NCBI RefSeq assembly: GCF_900185725.1
Contig: NZ_FYAU01000024.1
Span: 310,001 to 374,000 of the forward strand
Length of the DNA stretch: 64,000 nt
Direction of reading: 5' to 3'
DNA from: Stappia sp. TSB10P1A
GTDB lineage: Bacteria > Pseudomonadota > Alphaproteobacteria > Rhizobiales > Stappiaceae
The translations under genes were made by a program, and so were the position numbers. The notes beneath the pieces were generated by a model. The model had not been told where the DNA came from. It saw only the letters and a list, made by a program, of their open reading frames with translations, and made no database searches. Below are positions 9,029 through 18,595 of this stretch, piece after piece (within the stretch, counting starts at the first letter, position 1; each line of letters begins with the position of its first letter).

Positions 9029-9889
9029 TCAATAGACCCGTTCGTACAGCTTGTCCTTCTCTTCGGTCCGCCAGTGCTCGGCCTTGTCCTGCTGCCCCAG
9101 CGCGTCGAAAAACTGCGCCAGCAGCCCGAACGTGGTGCGGTGCCGCAGATCCCAACTGCCGAACAGCGACAGGACGTCCCGCTCCGCTGCGGCCGCATCC
9201 CCCGCCGCCACGGTCTTGCGGAAGCGGGCCTCGATGGCCGCCAGCGACATGTCGTCGAGCACCGGGAACAGCGTCGCCAGCGAGGGGTCGAGCCGCCGCC
9301 GGCCGACGCGGGCGTGAAACCCCTCGGCATCGTCGCAGTCGATGATCAGATGCACCCGGTCCGGGCCGTCGTTGCTGGCGCCATGGGGAATGTCGGTCGC
9401 CAGATGCCAGACGAACCCCGGAGCCAGGTGCACGGCGCCTTCGGCGAAATGCAGCGTGGCCCGGTCGTTGGTGATCAGCGGCACGTGCAGCCGGACCTTG
9501 TCCTGCTGTTGCAGTTCCAGGAAGTCCCGGTGCTCCCACACGCGCGCGCCCGACTCCATCAGGGCGAGCCGGGCCCAACAGACGTTGAGACCGAACCGCG
9601 CCGCTAGGTCGTTGATGATCTGCATGGCGCCCGGCAGATGCGCGGCGAGTTCGGTGGGTCGGCCGGTTCCGTCGCTGATGAGGTGGTCGTCGTGCCGCCC
9701 GGACGGATTGACCAGCACCGCCGAGTGCCAGTGGCCGTCGTTGAAGCCGACATACTGGCTCCGGTAGCCCGCATCGGTTCCGGCCAGCTCGCGGGCGGCG
9801 CGGGCGACCTCACCCAGGTCGACCTCGCCGATTTGGGCGATCTGGCGCACAAGCCTGTCCATCGATGTGTCGGTCGTCGTCTCTTGCAT
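9029..9889 (-). CDS. AspH-type beta-hydroxylase (Fe/2-oxoglutarate)
   Basis: This 286-aa protein belongs to the aspartyl/asparaginyl beta-hydroxylase family. The iron and 2-oxoglutarate site is seen as EHRDFLE near residue 117, RLHVPLITN shortly after, and PHGASNDGPDRVHLIIDCD near 165-183, giving the two His and the Arg. In NRPS clusters this family usually makes beta-hydroxy-aspartate or related beta-hydroxylated residues, on the free amino acid or on a carrier-bound one. A C-terminal stretch of about 80 aa beyond the catalytic core is mostly helical. It is the last gene of the leftward operon that starts with the hydroxylase/piperazate synthase fusion and lies 25 bp after the PhyH gene. The start has AGGTGGGA before it. 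Confidence 0.88.
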   Translation of the reverse strand: MQETTTDTSMDRLVRQIAQIGEVDLGEVARAARELAGTDAGYRSQYVGFNDGHWHSAVLVNPSGRHDDHLISDGTGRPTELAAHLPGAMQIINDLAARFGLNVCWARLALMESGARVWEHRDFLELQQQDKVRLHVPLITNDRATLHFAEGAVHLAPGFVWHLATDIPHGASNDGPDRVHLIIDCDDAEGFHARVGRRRLDPSLATLFPVLDDMSLAAIEARFRKTVAAGDAAAAERDVLSLFGSWDLRHRTTFGLLAQFFDALGQQDKAEHWRTEEKDKLYERVY

Positions 9890-9914
9890 GTCATCCCACC
9901 TGCGCCGCGTGGCG

Positions 9915-10886
9915 TCACCTGTCCCGATCCGGCGCGTCCACCGGGCGACCGTCGCTGCCGATCCAGTGGAATTCGGATCGCAGGCCCTCGTTCAACGTGT
10001 CGTCGACGAACACGCCCGGCAGGAAGATCCGGTCCGGATGGCGGCCGACCGCCGCGGGCCCGATCCAGCGCGGATCGACGACGGCGTCCGATCGCTGCCA
10101 GCGGGAATCCACCGAGACACGCAGGAAGTCCGTGGTGTTGTCCAGCGCCCCATGCAGCATGAACAGGCCGAAGATGACGACGTCGCCCATCCGGTACGAC
10201 GTCGTCCGCCAGGGTCCGCAAGCGTCCTGCCGGATCCCGTCGAGACGGTCGGCATACCAGCCGAAATTCGCGTCGGCATCGGCGTCGAGAACGCCGTATT
10301 CGGTCCTGTAGAGCTGGCAGTCCTGCGAACCGTCGAGCAGAACCAGCCCGCCCTGGTGCGGATCGATGTCGCCGAGCGGGGTCCAGACGGACATGACCGC
10401 CTCCGGGGCCGGTCCGCGCAGGAAGGGGGCGTCCTGATGCAGTCCGCTGCCGCTTCCCTTGCCCATCACCCGGGGCCAAATGAAGTCCCAGGGCCGGACG
10501 GGTCCGTCCAGCAGGGCGCCGATCACCTGGCCGATCCGCTCGGACCGGACGACCTGCTGAAGGGCATCGCTGCGCAGGATCGCGCGCCGCGCCGCGCGAA
10601 CGTTGATGTCAGCCCTGTTGGAGCGGTGCGAGGCCCGGCCCTCCGCCAGCGGATAGCGGTCGTCGACCTCGCCCATGATGGCGTGAACGCTCAGGATGTC
10701 CTCCCTGGCGCGGCGCACCAGATCCGGGGACAGCAGCCCGCGCACAAACACATAGCCATGGGTGCCGAAGACGGCGCGCAGCTCGTCCGTGCCGGCGTCC
10801 GCCGGCGTTTCCAGAAGCGGCTCGAAGTGCCGCGACATCCCGCCAATCGGACGGCCGCAAAACTGTGCGGCGCTCACGGATTGCAT
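9915..10886 (-). CDS. PhyH-family Fe/2-oxoglutarate dioxygenase
   Basis: This 323-aa protein is a phytanoyl-CoA dioxygenase-like enzyme. The metal site is seen as GLHQDAPF (His and Asp) near residue 150 and MLHGALDN (second His) near 245, followed by LRVSVDSRWQ, which carries the Arg expected to hold 2-oxoglutarate. Relatives in NRPS clusters hydroxylate amino acid side chains such as proline or ornithine, so it could act on ornithine, piperazate or another monomer. It is 42 bp after the MbtH gene and 25 bp before the AspH gene, all in one leftward operon. AAGGAGAG lies before the ATG. Which of the two dioxygenases acts on which residue cannot be told from sequence. Confidence 0.9.
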   Translation of the reverse strand: MQSVSAAQFCGRPIGGMSRHFEPLLETPADAGTDELRAVFGTHGYVFVRGLLSPDLVRRAREDILSVHAIMGEVDDRYPLAEGRASHRSNRADINVRAARRAILRSDALQQVVRSERIGQVIGALLDGPVRPWDFIWPRVMGKGSGSGLHQDAPFLRGPAPEAVMSVWTPLGDIDPHQGGLVLLDGSQDCQLYRTEYGVLDADADANFGWYADRLDGIRQDACGPWRTTSYRMGDVVIFGLFMLHGALDNTTDFLRVSVDSRWQRSDAVVDPRWIGPAAVGRHPDRIFLPGVFVDDTLNEGLRSEFHWIGSDGRPVDAPDRDR

Positions 10887-10928
10887 GTCGAGGCTCTCCT
10901 TGTCGTGAACCGCGGTCGGCAGGCGGGC

Positions 10929-11147
10929 TCAGGCGCCGTCCATGGCCCGGCGCAGGCTTGCCGGGCGCATGTCCGTCCACAGCGTCTCGATCCTCGCGAG
11001 GCAGTCGGACTTGGTCCCCGGCTCTCCGACCGTTTCCCATCCAGCCGGGACCGGGCGTCCGACAACCCAGATGGAATACTGCTCCTCATGGTTGCGCACG
11101 ATGTAGTACTGCTCGTCGCTTTCGGCGTCATCGTCTGTCGCGGTCAT
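10929..11147 (-). CDS. MbtH-like NRPS accessory protein
   Basis: This 72-aa protein carries the MbtH signature: RNHEEQYSIW, then PAGWETVG, then a C-terminal SDCLARIETLWTDMRP. MbtH proteins bind adenylation domains and help them fold and work. The ATG overlaps the stop of the fusion gene upstream (the four bases at 11144-11147), so expression is coupled. It is the only MbtH gene visible in the window and presumably serves several of the eight adenylation domains. Confidence 0.96.
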   Translation of the reverse strand: MTATDDDAESDEQYYIVRNHEEQYSIWVVGRPVPAGWETVGEPGTKSDCLARIETLWTDMRPASLRRAMDGA

Positions 11148-13147
11148 TGCTCCCTCCCTGGAAATTGGCCCATCGAAGGCATCGGTTGCTGCATGCCGGC
11201 CGACCGGGGCGCCGAGGACAGGTCCATACCGGCGATCTTCTCGATCAGGTCGCGGTCGCGGGCGCGGGCGTGGCGCAGCATTTCGGACACCGCGCGCTGT
11301 CGGTCGGCCGCGTCCCTGTCCTGGGACAGCTTGAAGCGGCCGATCATGTGGTCGATCTCGATTTCGAAGCCGACGATGAAATCGATGAGCTGGTCTATCC
11401 GCGGGTCGTCGGCGGCCAGCCGGTAGCTTGCATCCCCCGGATCGGCCCGCTCGCAAATGCTCTGCAGGCCCTGGACCAGCGTGTCTCTGTCTTCGATCGG
11501 CCGGACCCGTCCCCGCACCTGAACCGAAATCGAGTTCCAGGTCGGAAGTTGATGCGACCCGTAGACGTGAGGCGAGATGTAGCAGTCCGGGCCGTGAAAG
11601 ACGGCCAGCACCTTCCGGCCGTCCAGCAGCGCGGCCTGGGGGTTGGAGCGGTCCATGTGGCCGAAGAGAATGCCTCTGGTCCCGCGCCGCCGGTCGAGGA
11701 TCAGCGGCAACTGGGTCACCAGCGCATCGTCCCTGTCCCGTGCCGATATCAGGGTCGCGAAGGGATTGCGCTCGATAAGGGCGAATTGCCGGTCTTCGTC
11801 ATGGTCGACATGACGGCGCGGCGGATAGGCCGGCTCGGCCACCGCCGGACGCGGCAACGGCTCCGCCGGCCGGTGGGCGAGGATGTCCTCGACGATCTCG
11901 GCGGAGCGGAACGGCAGCAGCGACAGCAGCGTATCGCCGGGCCCGTGGCTGGCTTCGTTGAATCCCTGCAGATAGACGCCGCAGGACAGCGCCTCGCGGG
12001 CGAGGGCGCGATAGTGCCGCGACACCGCGACGCCGCCGTCTTCGCGCTGCTTGAGCAGACGCAGCACCGGGCCGAAAACCTCCGGATCGAGACGGCGTGT
12101 GAAGCCGGTCGCCAGCACGAGGACATCGCAGGTCATGTCGGCGGCCTGACCGGACACCCTGTCGACAAGGGTCAGCCGCACCTGCTCGCCGTCCTCGCGC
12201 GCGGCCGTCAGCCGCGTGAACGGGCGGATCTGCAACCGGGTCCGGCCGCGCATCTCCGACGCATAGGCGATCCGATAGATCTCCTCCAGCAGGTCGGGAT
12301 CGACGACGCCGTAATTCGCGTTGCGGACGTCCTGCAGGATGGCGTGCCGGCGCGCTTCGTCGGCCCCGTAAAATGTGTCGAGTTCGGACGACCCGTAGAC
12401 CTCGTTCAGGAAGACCGAACTGTCGGCCGGGCGCAGCGAGTATCCCGAGACGCATACCTGCACATCCGCTCTGCGATAGGTCTGCAGCAGCGCGAGCACG
12501 ACTTCGCCGCTGCTTTGTCCGTCGCCGACGACGACGAAGCGCAGCGGCGCCTCCGGATCCGGGGCCGTGTCGCCGAGACGGGACAGCACCTCGCCGGCAT
12601 GCAGGATCCGCCCGCCGATCTCGCATCCGGCCGGGATCCGCGGCGCGCCGCCGGTCGCGATGACGATGTTGCGCGCCAGGAACCGGCTGGGCGCCCCGCT
12701 GCCGGCCGCCTGCGCGCGGATTTCGAAATGGTCCGGCGCTGAGCCGGGCCCCGGCCTTACCGACACGACTCTCGTCCCGTAGCGCACATCCGCCCCGCAC
12801 CGCTCGGCCGCCCAGCGCAGGTAGTCCTGATACTCCTCCCGGGTCGGGTGAAAGCTGCGCAGATTGACGAACCGCTCCAGGCGGCCGCAATCGCGGACGT
12901 AGTTCAGGAAACTGAAGGGGCTCGAGGGATTCCTCAAGGTGACGAGATCCTTGAGAAAGGAAATCTGCACGTTGGAGCGGTCGAACATCATGTTCGCGTG
13001 CCAGCAAAACTCTGGGTTGCGCTCCAGAAAAACTCCGTCGAGATGAGGCGCGAGTTCGCGGGCCGCGACGGCAAAGGAAAGGTTGGAAGGCCCGAAACCC
13101 AGGCCCACAAAATCAAAAAACTCTTCGGCAACCTTCGCAGACGTCAA
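11144..13147 (-). CDS. Fused ornithine N5-hydroxylase and piperazate synthase-like protein
   Basis: This 667-aa protein has two parts. Residues 1-435 are a flavin N-monooxygenase of the PvdA/KtzI/IucD family: FAD motif GLGFGPSNLS near 15, NADPH motif VVVGDGQSSGE near 205, and LATGF near 340. Residues 441-650 match the PaiB-like fold (YPPRRHVD, ERNPFATLIS, FGHMDRSNPQ, FHGPDCYISP, LPTWNSISVQVRG). KtzT, the haem enzyme that turns N5-hydroxyornithine into piperazate, belongs to this PaiB-like group. His497 in the GHM motif sits at position 57 of the domain, near the axial haem His I recall for KtzT. The start is a TTG at 13147 with AGGAGGGG before it. It heads the operon with mbtH, PhyH and AspH genes. 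An unrelated regulator fusion is unlikely. Confidence 0.85.
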   Translation of the reverse strand: MTSAKVAEEFFDFVGLGFGPSNLSFAVAARELAPHLDGVFLERNPEFCWHANMMFDRSNVQISFLKDLVTLRNPSSPFSFLNYVRDCGRLERFVNLRSFHPTREEYQDYLRWAAERCGADVRYGTRVVSVRPGPGSAPDHFEIRAQAAGSGAPSRFLARNIVIATGGAPRIPAGCEIGGRILHAGEVLSRLGDTAPDPEAPLRFVVVGDGQSSGEVVLALLQTYRRADVQVCVSGYSLRPADSSVFLNEVYGSSELDTFYGADEARRHAILQDVRNANYGVVDPDLLEEIYRIAYASEMRGRTRLQIRPFTRLTAAREDGEQVRLTLVDRVSGQAADMTCDVLVLATGFTRRLDPEVFGPVLRLLKQREDGGVAVSRHYRALAREALSCGVYLQGFNEASHGPGDTLLSLLPFRSAEIVEDILAHRPAEPLPRPAVAEPAYPPRRHVDHDEDRQFALIERNPFATLISARDRDDALVTQLPLILDRRRGTRGILFGHMDRSNPQAALLDGRKVLAVFHGPDCYISPHVYGSHQLPTWNSISVQVRGRVRPIEDRDTLVQGLQSICERADPGDASYRLAADDPRIDQLIDFIVGFEIEIDHMIGRFKLSQDRDAADRQRAVSEMLRHARARDRDLIEKIAGMDLSSAPRSAGMQQPMPSMGQFPGREQ

Positions 13148-13498
13148 GAAAACCCCTCCTGCGAAACACTGGCGTGCAAGGAAACGCTATCACCTTGCAA
13201 GACAAAGTCCCAGGCAAAAATCAGTTCCCTCGCCGCGAAGGCGCCGGCGACGGTTTTGGCGTTCGGTAAGACGGGTTTCATATGAAAAGCGCTGGTTTTC
13301 ACCGACATCCCGGTGCGAAACCGGTCGCCGGGATCAGGTTTGTGCTTTTGCGGAGCGGAGAAGAGGAGGCCTTTCTGGCAAAACGTGCCGCAAGGGAAAA
13401 CGGCAACCTGTCATGTTGTCCGCGTCCGGTTCCGGATTCGGGTTCACAACTTGAGAGTGTCGATCTAACATGATTGTCCTGCAGGCTCTGAGACACGC
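13148..13498. promoter_or_regulatory. Divergent promoter region of the NRPS cluster
   Basis: This 351-bp gap separates the leftward fusion operon from the rightward NRPS genes and must hold both promoters. The perfect 12-bp palindrome TTTCATATGAAA is at 13276-13287, a candidate operator. No convincing gene is inside. Confidence 0.5.
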
Positions 13499-16400
13499 GT
13501 GGCGCGCAAGCCGCGAATTGGAGCGACGTCCGTGCTCGATTGGGACCCCGTGCTCGATTTGGAAGATGAGGCTCGTTCCGACCCCCGTCTCGCAGGCCCC
13601 GCAGGTGCGAAGGGGGGCTCGTTTGCGGGCTGGTTCGAATGGAGGGCGGCAGCCACGCCGGACGCGACCGCGCTCGTGACCGACGAGGCCAGTCTGACGT
13701 TCGACGAGATGAACCGCGCGGCCAACCGGCTGGCTCATTGTTTGCGGTCCATGGGCGCCGGGCCGGACGTGGTGGTCGCTGTCAGCGCCGGCCGGTCGGC
13801 CTGGACGCTCCTTGCCGTCCTCGGCATCTGGAAAGCAGGCGGCGCCTTCGTTCCGATCGAGCCGGGGCACCCGGCCAGCCGGACCCGTCACGTTCTTGCC
13901 GAAACCGGCGCCCTGCTGCTGCTCGCGGATGCCGCCGGAGGAGCCGCTTTCGCGGACATGCTCTCGGACATGGACGTGCCGCTGATGCTGGTTGGCGACG
14001 AGACCCTTGCGGACTGGCCGGACGCCGATCCGGAGCCGTTGGCCGGGCCCGACGCCCTCGCCTATTGCATCTACACCTCCGGGACGACGGGGGTGCCGAA
14101 AGGTGTCGCGGTCAGTCACCGCTCGCTGCTGAGCCATGCCCGTTTCATGTGCGGCCATCTTCACCTGCGGCCGGCCGACCGGTTTCTTCACATGACGCCG
14201 CTGTCGATCGACGCGGCGCTGGAGGAACTGCTGCCGGCCTGGATCGCCGGTGCGACCGTCGTGCTGCCGGGCAAGGTGCCGATGCCCGGCCCCGCGCTTC
14301 GCGAGGCGCTCGACGCCTATCGGATCAGCGTCGCCAGCATGGCCTCCTCGCTCTGGCATCGCTGGGTCGACAGCGAAACCGCCGGACTGGAGAACGGGTG
14401 CGGGCCGCGCGACAAGCCGCGCGACCTGCGCCTCGTCTTCACTGGCGGGGAGACGGCCTTCGGCGAAAAGCTGCGCCAGTGGCGGGCGCTGGGCTGGACC
14501 CGCGATGTCGACTGGGTGATCGACTACGGTCCGACCGAAGCGACGATCACCTGCGCCACCTATCGCCCGCCTGCGATGGTCGACGACGACATCGTGCCGA
14601 TCGGCCATCCGATCGACGGCGCGGCGATCCATCTGCTGGACGAGCGCATGGACCCCGTCGGCGACGACACGGTGGGGGAGATCTGGATCGGCGGAGTGCC
14701 GCCCGCGCGCGGCTATGTCAAGCGGCCGGCGCTGACGGCCGAGGCCTTCCGCCCCGATCCGTGGGGACCGCCGGGCAGCCGCATGTACCGGACGGGCGAC
14801 CATGGGCTGCGATCCGCCGACGGCGTCCTGCATTTCCGCGGCCGCCGGGACGAGCAGGTCAAGATCCTCGGGCACCGGGTGGAGCTGGGTGCCATCGAAA
14901 GCTGCCTTGTCAGGTGCGACGGGGTTCGCGAAGCGGCCGCGGCGCTGCACGACCCCACCTCCGCCGATCCGCTGCTGGTCGGATATCTGATCGGCGAGGC
15001 GCCGGACCCGGACAGGGTGCGGGCGCAACTGCGCGACTGGCTGCCGCAGATCATGATCCCGGCCGAACTGATCGTGCTCGATGCCCTGCCCCGGGGGGCG
15101 GTCAGCGGCAAGCTCGACCGCAAGCGCCTGCCGCATCCGGACAGCCTCCAGGATCGGCCTGAAGCTGACGAACCGCCGCATGCGGTGATCGCCCGCCAAT
15201 GGGCAAACGTCCTCGGCCTGCCTCCGGGGAGCGATGACGACGACTTTTTCCTCAGTGGCGGCGATTCGCTCAAGGCCGTGCAGCTCATCGGGCGCTTGCG
15301 CGCCGACCTTGCGGTCGACCTCTCCCTTTCCGACCTGTTCGCCCGGCCGACGCCGCGCGGCCTTGCGGCGGCGGTCGACGCGCGGCGGGCGGCGACGGAC
15401 ACCCGACCCGCCGAGGTGCCCGACGCGGCGGCGCTCCGAACCGGCCTCGCCCCGGCGTCGAACGGACAGCGGCGCCTGTGGTTCCTGTCGGACTACGCGA
15501 AGGGCTCGCCGGCCTATTCCGTGCCGCTCGGCTTCCGGGTGCGCGGCGCGTTCGCGATCGCCGATCTCGACCGCGCCCTCACCGCGCTGACGGCGCGCCA
15601 CGAGGCCTTGCGAACGGCGCTGGCGATGCGGGACGGCCGCCTGATGCAGGAGATCGCGCCGCCGCTGGAGATTGCGAGCAAGGTGCTTGAGGCGGCCGGC
15701 TGGGACGCGGCGATGGCGATGGCCGAGGCGGAGGTCCGCCTGCCCTTCGATCTGGGAACGCCGCCGCTCATGCGATCGCTGTGCATCCGCTACGCGCCGG
15801 AGGCGTGGCTGTGGGTGCTCAACATCCACCATGCGGTGTGCGATGCCTGGTCGCACGGCCTGCTGCTGCGCGACCTGCAGGCGGCGTGGACGGGGGAGAC
15901 CGCCGGACCCGCCGCTCCGCAATTCGCGGACCATGTGGCACGGTTCGAGGCCTTGCGCGCCTCGCCCGCCTTCGACGGCCACCGGAACTACTGGAGGCGG
16001 CAGCTTGCCGGCGATCTCCCGGTGCTTGCGCTGAACCACGGCGCGAGCACCCGCCGCGACCTCTCCGATGCCGGCGGCGTCGCGGACCTGTCGATGGACG
16101 AGGCCCTGGCGGCGCAGGTGGAGGCCGCCGCGGCCGGCCACGGAACCACGGTTCCCGTCGTCCTGCTGTCGGCCTTCGCCGCCACCTTGCACCGGTGGAC
16201 CCTTCAGGACCGGATCGTGATCGGTGTCCCCGCCGCCTGCCGCATGTCGCCCGCCGACCAGGCCACGGTCGGCTATTTCGCCAACACGCTTCCGATCGTC
16301 GTCGATGCCGGCCGGCAGCGCTCGTTCGGCGATCTGGTGGCGCATGTCGCCGGGCGCATGTCGGAAGCGCTGGCGCATCAGGACCTGCCGTTCGACGAGA

Positions 16401-18595
16401 TCGTCGACCTTCTCGACCTGCCCGGCCGATCGAGCCGCAATCCGCTGTTCCAGGCGATGTTCGTCATGCAGTCGACGCCGGCGGATTTCGGCTTCGCTCC
16501 GCCCGGCGCCCGGCTGGAGGAGGTGCTCGTCCATACCGGAACGGCGAAGGTCGACCTCTCCTGCATGCTGCGCCTCACGGAGGGCACCGTTCGCGGAGAG
16601 CTCGAATATGCGACCGACGTCCTCGACGCGGCGGAGGCCGATCTCCTGCGGGGGCATTTCCTCGGCCTGTTGCGGGCGGCAACGCACGCGCCGACCCGCC
16701 CGCTGGACGCGCTGGCGCTGAGCACCGGTGCGGAGCGGGACACGCGCCTTCGCGCCATCAACGCGGACCATGCGGTCTATCCGGACCTGCGCCCGATCCA
16801 CCGCTACATCGAAGAGCAGGCCGACCGCACGCCCGATGCCATCGCGGCGGAAACCCTGTCGGAGCGGATGACCTATGGCGAGCTGGAGGCGCGCGCCAAC
16901 CGTGTGGCGAATGCCCTCGCGGCTGCCGGTATCGGCCCGGAAGACCTGGTCGGCGTCTGCCTCGACCGTTCGCTCGCGCTGATCGTCGCCCTTCTCGGCG
17001 TGCTGAAGGCCGGGGCCGGGTTCGTGCCGCTGTCGCCCGGCTATCCGCTCGCCCGCACGCGGAAAATCCTCCTCGACGCGGGCGTCGAGCATCTGATCGT
17101 CGATGCCGCGAACCGGGGCCGGCTGGCCCTGCCGGGCCTGCGCCTTTGGAGCGAAGACTTGCTCCGTTCCACGGTCGGGGAGGCGCGCGGCAGCGTTCCC
17201 GCCCGTCCTGATCACCTTGCCTGCGCCTATTACACCTCCGGCTCCACCGGCGAGCCGAAAGGCGTCCTGCTCGACCATCGATGCGTCATGGGCCGCATCG
17301 CATGGCTTCGGGACCGCTATCCGCTTCAGGAGGGCGACCGGGTCCTGCACAAGACGCCGCTGGTGTTCGACGTGGCGATCTGGGAGATCTTCGGTCCCCT
17401 GATGTCCGGAGCGACCGTCCTTGCCGCCGATCCGGGCGGCGAAGCCGATGTCGATCACATCCGCGCGCTGCTGGCCCGGCCCGGCACGGTCTTTGCCCAT
17501 TTCGTGCCGTCCATGCTGGATGCGGTCCTGAGCGCCGGCGGCTGGGACGAGGCTCCCGACCTGAAATGGGTGCAGGTGTCCGGCGAGGGCCTGTCGGCGG
17601 ACCTGCTCGCGCGCTACCGGGCGCGGGTCCCGATCCCGCTGCACAACTGCTATGGCCAGACCGAAACGTCCGAAGTGGCCTACTGGCAGGACGACGCGCG
17701 CAGCTACCGGCTGTGGGCGCCGATCGGCCGCCAGATCGGGCTCTACCGGGTCTTCCTGCTGGACCGGTCGCTGCAGCCGGTGGAACCGGGCATGCCCGGC
17801 GAGATCTGCGTCGCGGGTGTCGGCGGACTGGCGCGCGGCTATCGGGCGCGCGCGGGCCTGACCGCCGAGAAATTCGTTCCCCACCCCTGGCCGATCGAAC
17901 CGGGGGAGCGGCTTTATCGCACCGGCGATCTGGGACGCGTCACATCGACAGGAGCGCTGGAGTATCTCGGCCGGCTCGACGAGCAGGTCAAGATCCGCGG
18001 CTGCCGGGTCGAGATCGCGGAAGTGGAGCAGGTGCTGCGCGGCTTGCGCGGGGTCGCTGCCTGCGCTGTTATCGCCCGGCAGGACGCGTCCGGATCCGAT
18101 CAGTTGATCGCCTATGTCCAGGGCGACGGCCTGACCCCTGCGGGGCTCGGGGCGCAGGCCGAGTTCCTGTTGCCCAGCTACATGCTGCCGGCGGCCTATG
18201 TCGTGCTCGACCGGCTGCCGCTGACGGCGAGCGGCAAGCTCGACCGCCTGTCGCTGCCGCCGCCCGGTCCGGATCATTTCGCCTCCCGCGGCGGCTCGGC
18301 GCCGCCCGCATCGCCGCTGGAATGCGAGATCGCAGCCGTCTGGCGCGAGGTTCTGAACCTGCCCGGCGTTGGCCGGCGGGATACCTTCTTTTCCATCGGC
18401 GGCAATTCGCTCACCGCCATCCAGGTGATCGCCCGACTGAAAACCCGGTTCGCGGTGCGCATCTCGGTACGCGATTTCTTCGCCGAGCCGACCGTCGAAG
18501 GGCTGGCGAGGCTGGTGGAGGCCGGGCTGATCGATCGGGTGGCCGCCCTGTCCGAGGACGAGGCACGGCAGATGCTCGAAGGCTTGCGGTTATGA
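13499..18595 (+). CDS. NRPS, A-T-C-A-T
   Basis: This protein of about 1,698 aa begins with an adenylation domain (about 45-545; YTSGTTGVPKG near 190) and a carrier domain (FFLSGGDSL near 585). A condensation domain (about 647-1085), a second adenylation domain (1097-1590; YTSGSTGEPKG near 1245) and a second carrier domain (FFSIGGNSL near 1630) follow. Having no condensation domain at the front, it could load a starter. The pocket residues I read are D-A-E-S-F-G-D-I-T for the first A domain and D-V-W-H-Q-S-C-E-V for the second; I cannot assign either, though the second has the D-V-W-H start seen in serine codes. The condensation motif is HHAVCDA, with Ala for the usual Gly. A GTG at 13532 with GGAG before it may be the true start. 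The stop overlaps the next gene (ATGA). Confidence 0.95.
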   Translation: MARKPRIGATSVLDWDPVLDLEDEARSDPRLAGPAGAKGGSFAGWFEWRAAATPDATALVTDEASLTFDEMNRAANRLAHCLRSMGAGPDVVVAVSAGRSAWTLLAVLGIWKAGGAFVPIEPGHPASRTRHVLAETGALLLLADAAGGAAFADMLSDMDVPLMLVGDETLADWPDADPEPLAGPDALAYCIYTSGTTGVPKGVAVSHRSLLSHARFMCGHLHLRPADRFLHMTPLSIDAALEELLPAWIAGATVVLPGKVPMPGPALREALDAYRISVASMASSLWHRWVDSETAGLENGCGPRDKPRDLRLVFTGGETAFGEKLRQWRALGWTRDVDWVIDYGPTEATITCATYRPPAMVDDDIVPIGHPIDGAAIHLLDERMDPVGDDTVGEIWIGGVPPARGYVKRPALTAEAFRPDPWGPPGSRMYRTGDHGLRSADGVLHFRGRRDEQVKILGHRVELGAIESCLVRCDGVREAAAALHDPTSADPLLVGYLIGEAPDPDRVRAQLRDWLPQIMIPAELIVLDALPRGAVSGKLDRKRLPHPDSLQDRPEADEPPHAVIARQWANVLGLPPGSDDDDFFLSGGDSLKAVQLIGRLRADLAVDLSLSDLFARPTPRGLAAAVDARRAATDTRPAEVPDAAALRTGLAPASNGQRRLWFLSDYAKGSPAYSVPLGFRVRGAFAIADLDRALTALTARHEALRTALAMRDGRLMQEIAPPLEIASKVLEAAGWDAAMAMAEAEVRLPFDLGTPPLMRSLCIRYAPEAWLWVLNIHHAVCDAWSHGLLLRDLQAAWTGETAGPAAPQFADHVARFEALRASPAFDGHRNYWRRQLAGDLPVLALNHGASTRRDLSDAGGVADLSMDEALAAQVEAAAAGHGTTVPVVLLSAFAATLHRWTLQDRIVIGVPAACRMSPADQATVGYFANTLPIVVDAGRQRSFGDLVAHVAGRMSEALAHQDLPFDEIVDLLDLPGRSSRNPLFQAMFVMQSTPADFGFAPPGARLEEVLVHTGTAKVDLSCMLRLTEGTVRGELEYATDVLDAAEADLLRGHFLGLLRAATHAPTRPLDALALSTGAERDTRLRAINADHAVYPDLRPIHRYIEEQADRTPDAIAAETLSERMTYGELEARANRVANALAAAGIGPEDLVGVCLDRSLALIVALLGVLKAGAGFVPLSPGYPLARTRKILLDAGVEHLIVDAANRGRLALPGLRLWSEDLLRSTVGEARGSVPARPDHLACAYYTSGSTGEPKGVLLDHRCVMGRIAWLRDRYPLQEGDRVLHKTPLVFDVAIWEIFGPLMSGATVLAADPGGEADVDHIRALLARPGTVFAHFVPSMLDAVLSAGGWDEAPDLKWVQVSGEGLSADLLARYRARVPIPLHNCYGQTETSEVAYWQDDARSYRLWAPIGRQIGLYRVFLLDRSLQPVEPGMPGEICVAGVGGLARGYRARAGLTAEKFVPHPWPIEPGERLYRTGDLGRVTSTGALEYLGRLDEQVKIRGCRVEIAEVEQVLRGLRGVAACAVIARQDASGSDQLIAYVQGDGLTPAGLGAQAEFLLPSYMLPAAYVVLDRLPLTASGKLDRLSLPPPGPDHFASRGGSAPPASPLECEIAAVWREVLNLPGVGRRDTFFSIGGNSLTAIQVIARLKTRFAVRISVRDFFAEPTVEGLARLVEAGLIDRVAALSEDEARQMLEGLRL

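Noticed and set aside
11144-11830. PaiB domain as a transcriptional repressor
   Set aside because: It is fused to the ornithine hydroxylase in an NRPS cluster and has no added DNA-binding domain; KtzT belongs to the same fold group.
11144-13147. Hydroxamate siderophore cluster based on the ornithine hydroxylase and MbtH
   Set aside because: The C-terminal PaiB/KtzT-like domain points to piperazate; no formyl- or acetyltransferase for hydroxamates, TonB receptor or iron transporter is visible. A siderophore cannot be excluded because the cluster runs off the left edge.
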